50,809 nucleotides of DNA from Treponema sp. (GCA_031283105.1 JAITCL010000014.1:1-50809), one strand, 5' to 3'; counted from the stretch's first letter, positions 31,521 through 41,289 are shown. Numbers and translations are program-made. Notes: generated by a model from the letters alone, not told the origin.

Positions 31521-33398
31521 ATGGTTATCAAAATATCCCGGCTGGAAAAAGGATTGTGTTATGGCTCATTGTCTCTCCTTGCCCTGATACCCCTTACCGA
31601 ACTGGTATTACACCGGTTCAAAATGGCTATTCCGGGTTCCAAATCGCTCATGGCCCACCTTTTTCTGGCGCTGGGTTTTTTTGCCGCAATGCTCACTGCG
31701 CAATCCGGGGAACATATTTCCATTACCGCCATTCAGTATATCAGGAATGATAAGGCAAAGCGGATTCTTCAATATATCAGCACTTTGATCTGCGTTTTTA
31801 TACTCAGTGTTTTCGCGTGGAACTGTATTTCCTTTATTAAATACGGCCTTATGGGAAAACCGGTCGGTTTCCTGACGGATCGTATTTTTGCCGTCGCCAT
31901 GCCGCTTGGTTACGCGGTTATGGCCCTGCGGTTTGCCTTTAAATTCCGCTCAGTGCGGGGCAAGGTTCTGGCTCTCTCGGTAATTCTGCTCGGCACCGTC
32001 GCGGCGCTGCCCGCCATCGCAAAATTAATATGGGGCTTTGAGCCGCCCGAGCCGTTTTACTCATGGGTAAATGTCCTGTACGATACGGCAGGGTTTATCC
32101 GTTTTCCGGCGATACTGTTGCTGATTGCGGCGGCTTTGACCGGAATGCCGATTTTTGCGGCAATAGGCGGCATCGCCCTGATTATGCTTCAGGCGGCGGG
32201 GCTGGAACCGGAAGCGGCCCCGATTCAAATATTTTCCGCTTTAACCGATACGGACATTATCGCCATCCCGCTGTTTACCCTGACCGGTTTTTTCCTTTCG
32301 GAGAGCAAGGCGGGGGAACGGCTTGTCCGCACATTCCGGTATTTTTTCAGTTGGCTGCCGGGCGGCATGATTATTGCCACCGTCATTATCTGCGCCTTTT
32401 TCACCTCGTTTACCGGAGCATCCGGGGTAACGATTCTGGCGCTGGGCGGAATACTCTATACGATACTTACCGAGAACAAATACACGGAACGTTTTTCCAT
32501 TGGGCTGCTTACTTCGGTTGGCGGCATCGGTTTGATGTTTCCCCCCAGCCTTCCCATTATACTGGTGGCTTCTACCAGCAATACCATACTGCATTTTATG
32601 AATATATCATCCCATTACAGCATTATTCATTTTTTTGTCGGGGCGCTTATTCCGGGAATAATTTTGGTACTGGCGATGATGGCCGCCGGCATTTTTGCTT
32701 CGGTAAAAATAAAAATTCCGGTGGAAACGTTTGACGCGAAAAAAGCCCTTCATTCCCTGAAAGAATCGTATCTTGAAATTTTACTGCCGGTAATACTGGT
32801 TCTGGGATATTTTACCGGGCTGATTACGCTGGTAGAGGCAAGCGCCCTGTCAGTTATCTATGTGGTAATTGTGGAAGTTTTTATCAACAAGGACATTACC
32901 GTTGCCGGTATGCCCCGGGTTTTTTCCAAAGCTGTTCCGATAATCGGCGGAGTGCTGGCAATTCTGGCAATGGCAAAGGCCCTTTCCTACGCCATTATTG
33001 ATTCCGGCCTGCCTGAGCATTTTGTTTTTTGGATGCAGAACGCCGTTAAATCAAAATATGTTTTCCTGCTGCTCCTGAACCTTGCCCTGCTGGTAGTAGG
33101 CTGCCTGATGGACATATTTTCGGCGATTCTGGTGGCGCTTCCCCTTATCGTCCCCCTGGGCAACGCCTACGGCATTGACCCGATACATCTGGGAATAATT
33201 TTTATCATAAATCTTGAAGTGGGTTTCCTCACCCCTCCGGTGGGGCTTAATCTTTTTCTTGCCAGCTACCGTTTTGAAAAACCCTTCGCGCAGATATGCC
33301 GCAACGTACTGCCTTTCCTGCTCGTCCAGTTTGCCGTCGTACTGCTGGTAACCTACCTGCCCTGGCTTTCAACCTGGCTGCCGGGATTAATGCCGTAG
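31521..33398 (+). CDS. TRAP transporter permease, fused DctQ-DctM
   Basis: A 625-residue membrane protein. The first 170 residues with four hydrophobic segments are the small DctQ part, and the rest is the large DctM part with about 12 segments, including Thr-Gly-Phe-Phe-Leu-Ser-Glu, Phe-Thr-Ser-Phe-Thr-Gly-Ala-Ser-Gly-Val-Thr and Gly-Phe-Leu-Thr-Pro-Pro-Val-Gly-Leu-Asn near the end. Fusion of both parts is common in TRAP systems. It uses an ion gradient to import the ligand handed over by TatP. Confidence 0.93.
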   Translation: MVIKISRLEKGLCYGSLSLLALIPLTELVLHRFKMAIPGSKSLMAHLFLALGFFAAMLTAQSGEHISITAIQYIRNDKAKRILQYISTLICVFILSVFAWNCISFIKYGLMGKPVGFLTDRIFAVAMPLGYAVMALRFAFKFRSVRGKVLALSVILLGTVAALPAIAKLIWGFEPPEPFYSWVNVLYDTAGFIRFPAILLLIAAALTGMPIFAAIGGIALIMLQAAGLEPEAAPIQIFSALTDTDIIAIPLFTLTGFFLSESKAGERLVRTFRYFFSWLPGGMIIATVIICAFFTSFTGASGVTILALGGILYTILTENKYTERFSIGLLTSVGGIGLMFPPSLPIILVASTSNTILHFMNISSHYSIIHFFVGALIPGIILVLAMMAAGIFASVKIKIPVETFDAKKALHSLKESYLEILLPVILVLGYFTGLITLVEASALSVIYVVIVEVFINKDITVAGMPRVFSKAVPIIGGVLAILAMAKALSYAIIDSGLPEHFVFWMQNAVKSKYVFLLLLNLALLVVGCLMDIFSAILVALPLIVPLGNAYGIDPIHLGIIFIINLEVGFLTPPVGLNLFLASYRFEKPFAQICRNVLPFLLVQFAVVLLVTYLPWLSTWLPGLMP

Positions 33399-33409
33399 GG
33401 GCATCAGAC

Positions 33410-33443
33410 CCATATGCGTTTATTTAAGAATTTTTACCACGGG
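33410..33443. repeat. Dispersed intergenic word, copy B
   Basis: Matches copy A at 13827-13860 (CATATG, GTTTATTTAAGAA, ACCAC). The gap up to 33605 also holds a GGCTTGATTTATCAAGCC palindrome near 33533-33550 and a CACAGAG/CACGGAG word at 33570-33590. Confidence 0.4.
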
Positions 33444-33605
33444 AACAGAAGAAAAGCACCCTGTCGAGGGGTGTTGACGGACTAATGCAACCGGTTCCGG
33501 CGCACAATAAAATCTACTACATACAGTAAAGCTGGCTTGATTTATCAAGCCAAGCGCGCCGCGGAAAACACAGAGTTACACGGAGGAATAAAGTATTAAA
33601 TTGTC

Positions 33606-33764
33606 ATGCCTACAGCGGAGAACAAAGCCGATGTTGATAAAATTCAGGCTTTGGCACAGCAGATTATCACGCTGAAAAACAGGAAAGACGAAAAGAGCTT
33701 CAAAGACGCGGTTTTTCTGGAAGGAGAGCTTGAAAAGATTGTGGAAAGGGTGTATAGTTTGTGA
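33606..33764 (+). pseudogene. Short orphan frame, possible C-terminal relic of a restriction/methyltransferase gene
   Basis: An open frame of 52 residues starting ATG at 33606: mostly charged helix ending Leu-Glu-Lys-Ile-Val-Glu-Arg-Val-Tyr-Ser-Leu. Such an ending resembles the last helix of some N6-methyltransferase or type IIG restriction proteins (Val-Tyr-x-Leu). No Shine-Dalgarno or promoter is convincing. It stands 45 bases before the HNH gene, so the rest of a longer gene may have been lost here. The assignment is weak. Confidence 0.3.
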
Positions 33765-33808
33765 GTATCGAATTTATCGATAATAGAAAATGATTGGAGG
33801 GGCAAAAA

Positions 33809-35410
33809 ATGTCTTCAAAATTTTTATCATCATTAAGTTATGAAGAATATTGTAAATTGACTGAAAAACTGTTAAAAATTCAGAATAATCTTTGTTATAT
33901 TTGTCAAGAAATTATTGAACCTGATTTACAGGATACAAACATAGATCATATCATTCCATTGGCTAACAAAGGTAAAGATGCGGAAGACAATTTTGCAGTT
34001 GCACATGAGGGTTGCAATAAAACAAAACAAGATGCCGATCTTAATATAGCACGTATTTTATGTAGATTAAAAAATATTCAAAATAATATACTTGAAACTG
34101 AAAATAGAACAGCACGATTAAATGATATTCTAAAGAATTTCGATGGTTCACTGTATACCTTTAGATATATCATCGATAATGGTAGAATGCGATACTCATT
34201 CCCTGAACTTGGGGATACTAAAGTATATGAATCAGAGATATTTGAAGATAAGTTATCGTGTGAGAAGACTGTTTTTATTAATATTCCGATAGAATATTTG
34301 TATCATGATTCTTTGATCAATCCCAGAGGAATTAATAATAGTATATCGTTGTTGGTAAAAGAATTTTATAAAGGCAATCCTCAACTACATATATCACTCG
34401 CAAGAATAATTGATGATAAAATTAGCGTTTTTGATGGTCAGCATAAAGCAGTTGCCCAAATATTATTGGGAAACAGAAAACTACTCTTACGATTGTTTTT
34501 GAATCCAAACGTGGATAGATTAACTGAAACAAATACAAATGCGGGAAGCAGTCTACGGCAAATCGCATTCGATAAGTCAACAATGCGGCAATTGAATAAT
34601 AGATTGTATTATGAGCGGATTAAGCGGTATCAAAACGATCATGGTTTGGCAGAGGATAATTTTGATTTTTCAGAACAGCAGTTAGTTGAATATTTTAAGG
34701 GTGAAAATGTCAATATTAAAAAATACATTATTGACAGCATAAAGCATAGTATAACTTACTCTGCCGACAATAAGCTAAAAGATTTTATTGACTTTGGAGG
34801 GAAAGCGAAAGAATTGCCTTTATCATATAGCGCTTTTGAAAAAACATTTCTTTCCATTTTTATTGATTCAAAATTGATCCTTAAAACAAATATTGGTGAA
34901 AGAACCGATGGAGGGAATAACCCCCGCGAATTGGAAATTAATCAATTGATAAGACTTTTAAATATAATTGCGGATCAGATTTACATTGGTAAATTCAATC
35001 AAGAAATTGGCGTGAATAGGATTGAACAAAAAATTATAGATAAAAAAGACACAGAAATAAAAGATGAGCATTTAATTGCGTATAGAATAAGTAAGGAAGA
35101 AATTATTTATAACTGGATGTTGTATTTGGAAAAAGTTGTAGAAAATTACTTCTCAAATATGGGAAATATAACTGAAAAGAACAGAAGGTTTCAAACTGTT
35201 TTTGATGATCGACTATGGAAAAATATAGAAAATTTCATTAAAAACCTTATAAAACTGCCTCTATGGAAAGATAGAACAATGGCAGGTACTATATTTTCCG
35301 GAAAAAACAATTATGATTATTGGGACAATATATTCAAATATGGAAAGACACCCGATGGTGCTGATGTACTAATAAAACCGTTGAATTTTGTTGATATGAT
35401 AAAGGAGTAA
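33809..35410 (+). CDS. HNH endonuclease domain fused to a DGQHK (ParB/DndB-like) domain protein
   Basis: A 533-residue protein. Residues 20-75 form an HNH nuclease: Cys29-x2-Cys32, Asp46-His47-Ile-Ile-Pro, Asn61, His66, Cys69-Asn70-Lys71. Near the middle, Val-Phe-Asp-Gly-Gln-His-Lys (Asp209-Lys213) matches the Asp-Gly-Gln-His/Gln-Arg signature of DndB-like and DUF262 ParB/sulfiredoxin-like domains, which bind nucleotide or DNA. The rest (230-533) is Lys/Asn/Ile-rich and unrecognised. GGAGGGG lies just before the ATG. The gene is very A+T-rich against its surroundings. Type IV restriction proteins of the GmrSD and SspE type join a DUF262 domain to a C-terminal HNH domain; here the order is reversed. 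Role in phage defence is an inference. Confidence 0.7.
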   Translation: MSSKFLSSLSYEEYCKLTEKLLKIQNNLCYICQEIIEPDLQDTNIDHIIPLANKGKDAEDNFAVAHEGCNKTKQDADLNIARILCRLKNIQNNILETENRTARLNDILKNFDGSLYTFRYIIDNGRMRYSFPELGDTKVYESEIFEDKLSCEKTVFINIPIEYLYHDSLINPRGINNSISLLVKEFYKGNPQLHISLARIIDDKISVFDGQHKAVAQILLGNRKLLLRLFLNPNVDRLTETNTNAGSSLRQIAFDKSTMRQLNNRLYYERIKRYQNDHGLAEDNFDFSEQQLVEYFKGENVNIKKYIIDSIKHSITYSADNKLKDFIDFGGKAKELPLSYSAFEKTFLSIFIDSKLILKTNIGERTDGGNNPRELEINQLIRLLNIIADQIYIGKFNQEIGVNRIEQKIIDKKDTEIKDEHLIAYRISKEEIIYNWMLYLEKVVENYFSNMGNITEKNRRFQTVFDDRLWKNIENFIKNLIKLPLWKDRTMAGTIFSGKNNYDYWDNIFKYGKTPDGADVLIKPLNFVDMIKE

Positions 35411-35500
35411 CTTTTGATATTTCGCTACTGCGATAAAACGAAAAGTTTACGTTTTTACTGTAATACTAGAAATTATGACAAAATGTCAAAGATAAAGTAG

Positions 35501-36505
35501 ATGGATGCCATGAATCATCCACCCACCGATCTTTCCAATTTCAATTCAATCCTCTCCCTGATAAAAACCGCCAAAGACCGTATACTCAAAACCGTGAATA
35601 CCGAAATCATCGACCTGTACTGGCAGATCGGCAAGGAAGTAAGCGAAAAGGCACAGAACGGAGGCTGGGGAAAATCAGTTGTCGAGGCACTCTCTAACCA
35701 CATAGCCGCCAATTTCGGGAATATGAGAGGGTTTTCCCCTCAAAATATCTGGCGAATGAAGCAATTTTACGAAACCTACAAAGACAGCCAAATTCTCTCA
35801 GCACTGCTGAGAGAATTATCATGGACAAACAACCTTCTTGTAATGAGCCGCACTAAAACCGATGAAGAACGTCTTTTTTATATCAGGCTTGCCATTGATG
35901 AAAGATATTCATCTCGGGAACTGGATCGGCAGTTTGACGCTATGCGTTTTGAACGTGCCGCCATAAGTGAGAAAAAATCGGAAGATCTGCCGGTAAAGCG
36001 GGAAATAAAAGAACAGTTCCTTGACAGTTATGTCCTTGACTTCTTGAATTTACCTGAAAGCCACCATGAATCAGCTTTGCAAAAGGCGATAATCGCAAAT
36101 ATGAAAAAATTCCTGCTTGAAATCGGAAAGGACTTTACATTCATCGGTGAGGAGTTTCGTGTTCAGGTTGGTAATTCTGATTTTTTTATCGACCTTCTGT
36201 TTTATCATCGCGGGCTGTCCTGTCTTGCCGCGTTTGAGTTGAAAACAACCTCTTTCAAACCGGAATACATCGGGAAAATGAATTTTTATCTTGAAGCGCT
36301 TGATAGGGATCACAAAAAACCCAATGAAAACCCGAGTGTCGGGATTATTCTATGCGCTGACAAAGATGATCAGGTGGTCGAATATGCGTTACAGCGGAAT
36401 CTTTCACCCGTTCTTGTCGCCGAATATACCGCAAAACTGCCCGACAAAAAACTTCTGCAAAACAAACTTCGTGAGCTTAACGGTTTAACTGATAGTACAG
36501 AATAG
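35501..36505 (+). CDS. DUF1016 (YhcG-type) PD-(D/E)XK nuclease-like protein
   Basis: A 334-residue protein. The N-terminal part (about 15-170) is the DUF1016 helical domain: Tyr-Trp-Gln-Ile-Gly-Lys-Glu, Trp-Gly-Lys-Ser-Val-Val, Gly-Phe-Ser-Pro-Gln-Asn-Ile-Trp-Arg-Met and Leu-Ser-Trp-Thr-Asn-Asn. The C-terminal nuclease core has Asp231 (Phe-Phe-Ile-Asp-Leu-Leu-Phe-Tyr) and Glu246-Leu-Lys248. Family members are common in defence islands and are linked to restriction or mobile elements, without an agreed mechanism. The start is uncertain between 35501 and 35510, with no clear ribosome site. It sits 90 bases after the HNH gene on the same strand. Confidence 0.85.
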   Translation: MDAMNHPPTDLSNFNSILSLIKTAKDRILKTVNTEIIDLYWQIGKEVSEKAQNGGWGKSVVEALSNHIAANFGNMRGFSPQNIWRMKQFYETYKDSQILSALLRELSWTNNLLVMSRTKTDEERLFYIRLAIDERYSSRELDRQFDAMRFERAAISEKKSEDLPVKREIKEQFLDSYVLDFLNLPESHHESALQKAIIANMKKFLLEIGKDFTFIGEEFRVQVGNSDFFIDLLFYHRGLSCLAAFELKTTSFKPEYIGKMNFYLEALDRDHKKPNENPSVGIILCADKDDQVVEYALQRNLSPVLVAEYTAKLPDKKLLQNKLRELNGLTDSTE

Positions 36506-36536
36506 GCTTTTTGCTATCTTAGAATGAATCAATATT

Positions 36537-38288
36537 TCATAGCGGCAGTTTCAGCCTGAATGTTGAACCTTCGCCCGCGTGGCTTTCCGCTTCGACCTTT
36601 CCCCGGTGAAGCAGGGCAATGTGGCGGACAATGGAGAGGCCAAGGCCGGTGCCGCCGGCTTCACGGCTGCGGCAGCGGTCAACACGGTAAAAACGTTCAA
36701 AAATGCGGTCGATGTGTTCGGCGGGAATGCCGATGCCGTTGTCTTTTACCTCGATAACCAGTTGGCCGGCTTCCTGAAAAGCGCGGAGATGAATTGAAGA
36801 ACCTTTGCCGGAATATTTGATGCCGTTGTCCAGGAGATTAACCAGAGCCTGAACAAAAAGCGAACTGTATAATTGTACGTTGAATTTGGGCGGACAGGAA
36901 ACGTCGATGGCAATATTTTTATTTTTTGCCGCAAATGCAACCATGTCTACGGCTTCGGTAATAACGGAATCCAGGGCAATGTCTTCCAGCGGAGGACGTT
37001 CAACGTCGGTACTTTCAAGGCTGACCAAAGTCAAAAGATCATTGGTAAGGTTGTCCATGGATAGGGCGTTTTTCCTGATAATTTCGGCAAAGTGATAAAT
37101 CTGTTTTTGATCATACGACGGATAATTAAGGATATTCTCGGCAAATCCCTGTATCACCTGAATGGGCGTGCGCAATTCATGGGAAACATTGGCGGCAAAA
37201 TCCTTGCGAACCTGTTCAAGTTTGACCAGGCGGCTAATGTCGCCTAACACCATTACCAGACCCTGGCTTTTTTTATAAAAAATTGTTTCCCCGGAATCTG
37301 TTTCCGGCCATACCGCTTCTTCCGGCGGCGTCTTGAGCGAGCTTACGTCAAGCGGAGCGGCGAATACCTGAAAACATTGTTGAAGGCCGGACGTATAACG
37401 CTTTAAGGTAAATTCATAGGGCCGGCTTGTTGAGAGTACCATTTGAGCCGCTTCTTCCAGTTCCGCTGAATGGCTGAATTCAAGAAGTGAAATGCCCCGC
37501 ACGTCTTTTTCCCTGTCGATGCCGAACAGGGAACACAGCCGCGGATTTGCGTGAATAATATTAAGACTGCTGTCCAGGGTTATTACCCCGTCAAACATAC
37601 TATTGAGAATCACCTCGCGGTGGCGGCTTTCCGATTCGGCTTCATCGGCTTTTTCATGAAGTTCTGTTGTTTTTTTATCCAGTTCCGCGTTAAGTTTTGC
37701 CTCAACCAAAATTGACTGGTAACGCGAAAAATGAAAAAGTCCGATGCACGTTCCCAAAATTAAAAGAAAGCCAAAAATTAAAAAAGGAAGAATGGCGCCG
37801 AGTAAACGGGTGAAAAAACCGGGTATCAAACGGGAAAGGCGCAAAACTCCGGTGAATTCTCCGGCGGAATCATACAGGGAGGCGGCAGCATAAAGGTAAT
37901 CATGCCCCATAGTTGCAGAACGGCGGCGGTCGGCTCCGATACCTTCCCTTATGGCGGTCTGAAATTCAATGCGGTTCAGATGGTTTTCCATAACCGCGCT
38001 GTCCGCTTCCGTATCAAAAACTACCTGCCCGCTCCGGCTGATGAGTGTTATACGATACGGGCCTGAAATATCAATATGGGAAATCCATTCCGCCGCCGCG
38101 TCTTTATCGGTAAAAACATCAGACGGCGTAAACCGTTGCAGGGCGCTGACCGCTTCTTCCATATTTTCAGTATTTATTTCGTTGTACTGCCTGTTTGCGT
38201 AAATAAGCGCTCCCGCTATAAAATAAAGTGATACAATGAACACCGCGGCGGCTACAAAGACGGCGCTTTTTTTCAAAATACTTTTCAT
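36537..38288 (-). CDS. phoR: PhoR-like sensor histidine kinase
   Basis: The membrane sensor of the phosphate regulon, 583 residues. Transmembrane helices lie at about 8-30 and 160-185, enclosing a periplasmic domain of about 130 residues, larger than in E. coli PhoR. A PAS domain follows (about 230-340), then the H-box Val-Ser-His-Glu-Leu-Arg-Thr-Pro and the ATPase boxes Asp-Asn-Gly-Ile-Lys, Asp-Asn-Gly-Ile-Gly-Ile-Pro and Gly-Gly-Thr-Gly-Leu-Gly-Leu. The frame is open to 38339, but the ATG at 38288, eight bases after the phoB stop and preceded by GAGG, is the likely start. Confidence 0.88.
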   Translation of the reverse strand: MKSILKKSAVFVAAAVFIVSLYFIAGALIYANRQYNEINTENMEEAVSALQRFTPSDVFTDKDAAAEWISHIDISGPYRITLISRSGQVVFDTEADSAVMENHLNRIEFQTAIREGIGADRRRSATMGHDYLYAAASLYDSAGEFTGVLRLSRLIPGFFTRLLGAILPFLIFGFLLILGTCIGLFHFSRYQSILVEAKLNAELDKKTTELHEKADEAESESRHREVILNSMFDGVITLDSSLNIIHANPRLCSLFGIDREKDVRGISLLEFSHSAELEEAAQMVLSTSRPYEFTLKRYTSGLQQCFQVFAAPLDVSSLKTPPEEAVWPETDSGETIFYKKSQGLVMVLGDISRLVKLEQVRKDFAANVSHELRTPIQVIQGFAENILNYPSYDQKQIYHFAEIIRKNALSMDNLTNDLLTLVSLESTDVERPPLEDIALDSVITEAVDMVAFAAKNKNIAIDVSCPPKFNVQLYSSLFVQALVNLLDNGIKYSGKGSSIHLRAFQEAGQLVIEVKDNGIGIPAEHIDRIFERFYRVDRCRSREAGGTGLGLSIVRHIALLHRGKVEAESHAGEGSTFRLKLPL

Positions 38289-38295
38289 ATCATCC

Positions 38296-38997
38296 TCATT
38301 CCGTCTTAAACCGGTAACCGATGCCCCGGATAGTTTCAATCATATCGCCTAAGTCTCCCAGTTTTTTTCTGAGCCCCATAATTTGCACGTCTATCGAACG
38401 ATCCGTTACCGGATAATCGTTTCCCCGGATTGCGGTAATTAATTTTTGGCGGGAAAAAACTATATCGGGGTTGCTCATAAACTGGGTAAGAATGGCAAAT
38501 TCCGTGGGAAAAAGGTCAAGGGGCGTTTCTTCCAGAAAAACCGTATGCCGTTCGATGTCTATGCTGAGTTTTCCCCGCTGAAAAAAAGTTTTTTGCGAGC
38601 TTGCGCCTTCCACAGAAGCCGCTTCTCTCCGCCTGAGCCCCGCGCGTATCCGGGCGGCCAATACCCGCGGGCTGTACGGCTTAACTACATAATCATCGGC
38701 TCCCAATTCCAGTCCGGCGACTATGTCGGCTTCCTCGCCGCGGGCGGTACACATGATAACCGGCAGGGTTTGCAAATTTTTATCTTCCCTGATTTTTTTC
38801 AGGGTTTTAAGACCGTCCATGCCGGGAAGCATAATGTCCAAAATAATGCAGTCCGCTCCCTTGCCGCGCAGGATTTTAAGTCCTTCCTCTCCGGTTGAAA
38901 CCTGAATCAACTTCCACCCTTCGCGCTCAAACGCGAATTTCAACATTTCCTGGATTTCAGGATCATCTTCGATAATAAGTATTTTTTCCGTACTCAA
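38296..38997 (-). CDS. phoB: PhoB-like response regulator (OmpR family)
   Basis: A 233-residue activator. The receiver domain (1-120) has Glu-Asp-Asp near 10 and phosphoacceptor Asp in Ile-Ile-Leu-Asp-Ile-Met-Leu-Pro-Gly near 54. The winged-helix output domain (about 140-232) ends in Ser-Ile-Asp-Val-Gln-Ile-Met-Gly-Leu-Arg-Lys-Lys-Leu and Ile-Arg-Gly-Ile-Gly-Tyr-Arg-Phe. It starts with TTG at 38997, overlapping the phoU stop by four bases. It should bind the direct repeats upstream of pstS. Confidence 0.92.
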   Translation of the reverse strand: MSTEKILIIEDDPEIQEMLKFAFEREGWKLIQVSTGEEGLKILRGKGADCIILDIMLPGMDGLKTLKKIREDKNLQTLPVIMCTARGEEADIVAGLELGADDYVVKPYSPRVLAARIRAGLRRREAASVEGASSQKTFFQRGKLSIDIERHTVFLEETPLDLFPTEFAILTQFMSNPDIVFSRQKLITAIRGNDYPVTDRSIDVQIMGLRKKLGDLGDMIETIRGIGYRFKTE

Positions 38998-39653
38998 TCG
39001 TTCAGTTCCTCATGACTGCCTTCGATCATATAAATGATTCCTTCGCAGATATTGGTAATGTGATCTCCGAGGCGTTCCATGTATCCGGAAAGCCGCAGGA
39101 GCCGGGCGGCGGCCTTAACAAGCTGCGGCTGCTCTTTTATAAAAGCAAGCACTTCTTCGCTGAGGGCTTTATGTTCACTGTCTATTTTATCATCAAGGGC
39201 GGCGGCCCTTCTCGCGGAATTGGTGTCCTGGGCAAGGTAGGCGGAAAATGCCTGCTTGAGCATTTCCTGCGCGGTTTCGACCATGCGTTCAATGCGTTCA
39301 ACGGAACGGAAAGCAGGAAGGTCTGACAACCGCAACGCCGCCTTTACCAGATGAACCCCATAATCGCCTATGCGTTCAAGATTTGAAGTAATTTTAAAGA
39401 CCGTTATCAGTTCCCGCAAGTCCCGCGCCACCGGCTGCTGGGTGGCAATAAGCGCCAGAGTCATGTCCTCAATCTTAAGCTGAAGGGAATCGACGATCTT
39501 GCCGCTTTCCTTCACTTCTTCCGCAAGTTCTTCGTTGCCGGAGCGAAGGACTACCAGAGATTTTCCCAAATCTTCCACAACACGGGCAGCCATCAGAGAA
39601 ATCTCCCGTCTGAGTTGACTCATTTCTTCAAATAACAAACCTCGTACCTGCAT
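38994..39653 (-). CDS. phoU: PhoU phosphate-regulation protein
   Basis: A 219-residue helical protein, normal length for PhoU, with two PhoU repeats, each with a metal-binding Glu/Asp motif (Leu-Glu-Arg-Ile-Gly-Asp-Tyr near 95 and Met-Glu-Arg-Leu-Gly-Asp-His near 198). It links the Pst transporter to PhoR and keeps the kinase off when phosphate is plentiful. The frame extends upstream into pstB, but the ATG at 39653, ten bases after the pstB stop and with GGGGGTG upstream, is the likely start. Confidence 0.92.
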   Translation of the reverse strand: MQVRGLLFEEMSQLRREISLMAARVVEDLGKSLVVLRSGNEELAEEVKESGKIVDSLQLKIEDMTLALIATQQPVARDLRELITVFKITSNLERIGDYGVHLVKAALRLSDLPAFRSVERIERMVETAQEMLKQAFSAYLAQDTNSARRAAALDDKIDSEHKALSEEVLAFIKEQPQLVKAAARLLRLSGYMERLGDHITNICEGIIYMIEGSHEELND

Positions 39654-39663
39654 ATCACCCCCC

Positions 39664-40419
39664 TTAACCAAAACGGCCTGAAATATAATCTTCGGTGCGT
39701 TTATCCCTGGGCTGGGTAAACACCTTTGTTGTTTCAGCATACTCTATAAGTTCCCCCAAAAGGAAGAAGGCTGTCCGGTCGCTGATTCGGGCTGCCTGAT
39801 TCATGGAATGGGTGACAATGATAATGCTAAAATCCCGCTTGAGTTCACCGATAAGCTCTTCGATTCTTCCGGTGGCAATGGGGTCAAGGGCGCTGGTCGG
39901 CTCGTCCATCAGGATTATTTCCGGGGACATGGAGATACTGCGCGCGATGCACAGCCGCTGCTGCTGTCCGCCGGAAAGACTCTGGGCGGATTTTTTCAGC
40001 CGGTCTTTTACCTCGTCCCATAACGCTGCTTTTCTTAAAGATTGTTCCACCAATTCCGCCAGCTTCTTTTTATCCTTCATGCCCTGCATGCGCCTGCCGT
40101 AAGCCACGTTATCAAATATACTCATATTAAAGGGATTTGGTTTTTGAAATACCATACCCACCCGCGTCCTGAGTTCACTCACATTTATAGGGCCGTAAAT
40201 ATTTTCGCCGTCAAGAATGACATCTCCGGTAATCCGGCAGGAAGGGATAAGGTCGTTCATACGGTTAATAACCCGGATAAAGGTTGATTTTCCGCAGCCG
40301 GACGGACCGATAAGGGCGGCCGCTTCGTTATTGCCTAAATCGAAAAAAATATTTTGAAGCGCCTGAACTTCGCCGTAAAAAAGGTCAAGATTACGGACTT
40401 GTAATTTTTCTCCGCTCAT
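39664..40419 (-). CDS. pstB: Phosphate ABC transporter ATPase
   Basis: The 251-residue ATP-hydrolysing subunit of the Pst transporter. Walker A Gly-Pro-Ser-Gly-Cys-Gly-Lys-Ser-Thr near 37, ABC signature Leu-Ser-Gly-Gly-Gln-Gln-Gln-Arg, Walker B [13 protein letters not shown] and the His in Val-Thr-His are intact. It lies between pstA and phoU in a seven-gene run. Confidence 0.96.
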   Translation of the reverse strand: MSGEKLQVRNLDLFYGEVQALQNIFFDLGNNEAAALIGPSGCGKSTFIRVINRMNDLIPSCRITGDVILDGENIYGPINVSELRTRVGMVFQKPNPFNMSIFDNVAYGRRMQGMKDKKKLAELVEQSLRKAALWDEVKDRLKKSAQSLSGGQQQRLCIARSISMSPEIILMDEPTSALDPIATGRIEELIGELKRDFSIIIVTHSMNQAARISDRTAFFLLGELIEYAETTKVFTQPRDKRTEDYISGRFG

Positions 40420-40431
40420 TGGTCCTCCGTA

Positions 40432-41289
40432 TTAATCCTCATTTCCGCCGTCAATAGAGGATGATCCTCCAAAGCCCCTGCCTATAATCTTGACCAGCGT
40501 ATTGATTAATAATACCACGACAATCAATACCGCGGCGGCGGCAAAAGCATGGGCAAAATCATCAGCTTCAATGGCTTCTTTGGTAAGGTAATAGAGTTGT
40601 ATGGTCAGTGTGCGGCCCGGCTCAAAAATTGTTTTGGGAAGATTGCGGGCAAGCCCTACGGTCAGCAGCACCGGGGCGGATTCCCCCACCACCCGGCCCG
40701 CGGCGAGAATTGCCGCGGTAAGAATTCCCGGCAGTGCCGGCGGCAGAATTACGTGAACTATCGTCTGAAATTTAGTCGCCCCCAGGGAAAGCGAACCTTC
40801 GCGGAAAGAAACGGGCACGGTCTTCAGCGCCTCTTCGGTGGTTCTGATAATTACCGGCAGAATCATAATGCTCAAGGTAAGCCCCCCCGCGGCGATGGAC
40901 TGTCCCAAATTCAAAAAACGGCAGAAAAACAACAGCCCGAAAAGCCCGTAAATGATGGACGGGATTCCCGCCAGCGTATCAATGGCAAGGCCGAGGAAGC
41001 GGCTCAAGTCCGATTTGGGGACATACTCATGCAGATAAATGGCGGTCATAATCCCCACCGGCAGGGCTATGGTCAGAGATACAACCACTGTCCATGCGGT
41101 AGATACAATCATGGGAAGAAAACTTTCACTGACAGGGCCGAAGATAACCGATAAATTTACCATGCCGGCGGACTGGAGCAGTATATAAGCGATGATGCCG
41201 GCAAGCGCCGCCCCCACCGCCACGCAAGCGGCGGCCATAAGACCGTAAAAGAGACCGTCGCTTATTGTTCTTTTTTTCAGGTAATTCAT
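40432..41289 (-). CDS. pstA: Phosphate ABC transporter permease PstA
   Basis: A 285-residue inner-membrane permease with six transmembrane segments. The cytoplasmic EAA-like loop appears as Ser-Leu-Ser-Leu-Gly-Ala-Thr-Lys-Phe-Gln-Thr-Ile near 178, which contacts PstB. Its ATG overlaps the pstC stop as ATGA. Confidence 0.94.
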   Translation of the reverse strand: MNYLKKRTISDGLFYGLMAAACVAVGAALAGIIAYILLQSAGMVNLSVIFGPVSESFLPMIVSTAWTVVVSLTIALPVGIMTAIYLHEYVPKSDLSRFLGLAIDTLAGIPSIIYGLFGLLFFCRFLNLGQSIAAGGLTLSIMILPVIIRTTEEALKTVPVSFREGSLSLGATKFQTIVHVILPPALPGILTAAILAAGRVVGESAPVLLTVGLARNLPKTIFEPGRTLTIQLYYLTKEAIEADDFAHAFAAAAVLIVVVLLINTLVKIIGRGFGGSSSIDGGNED

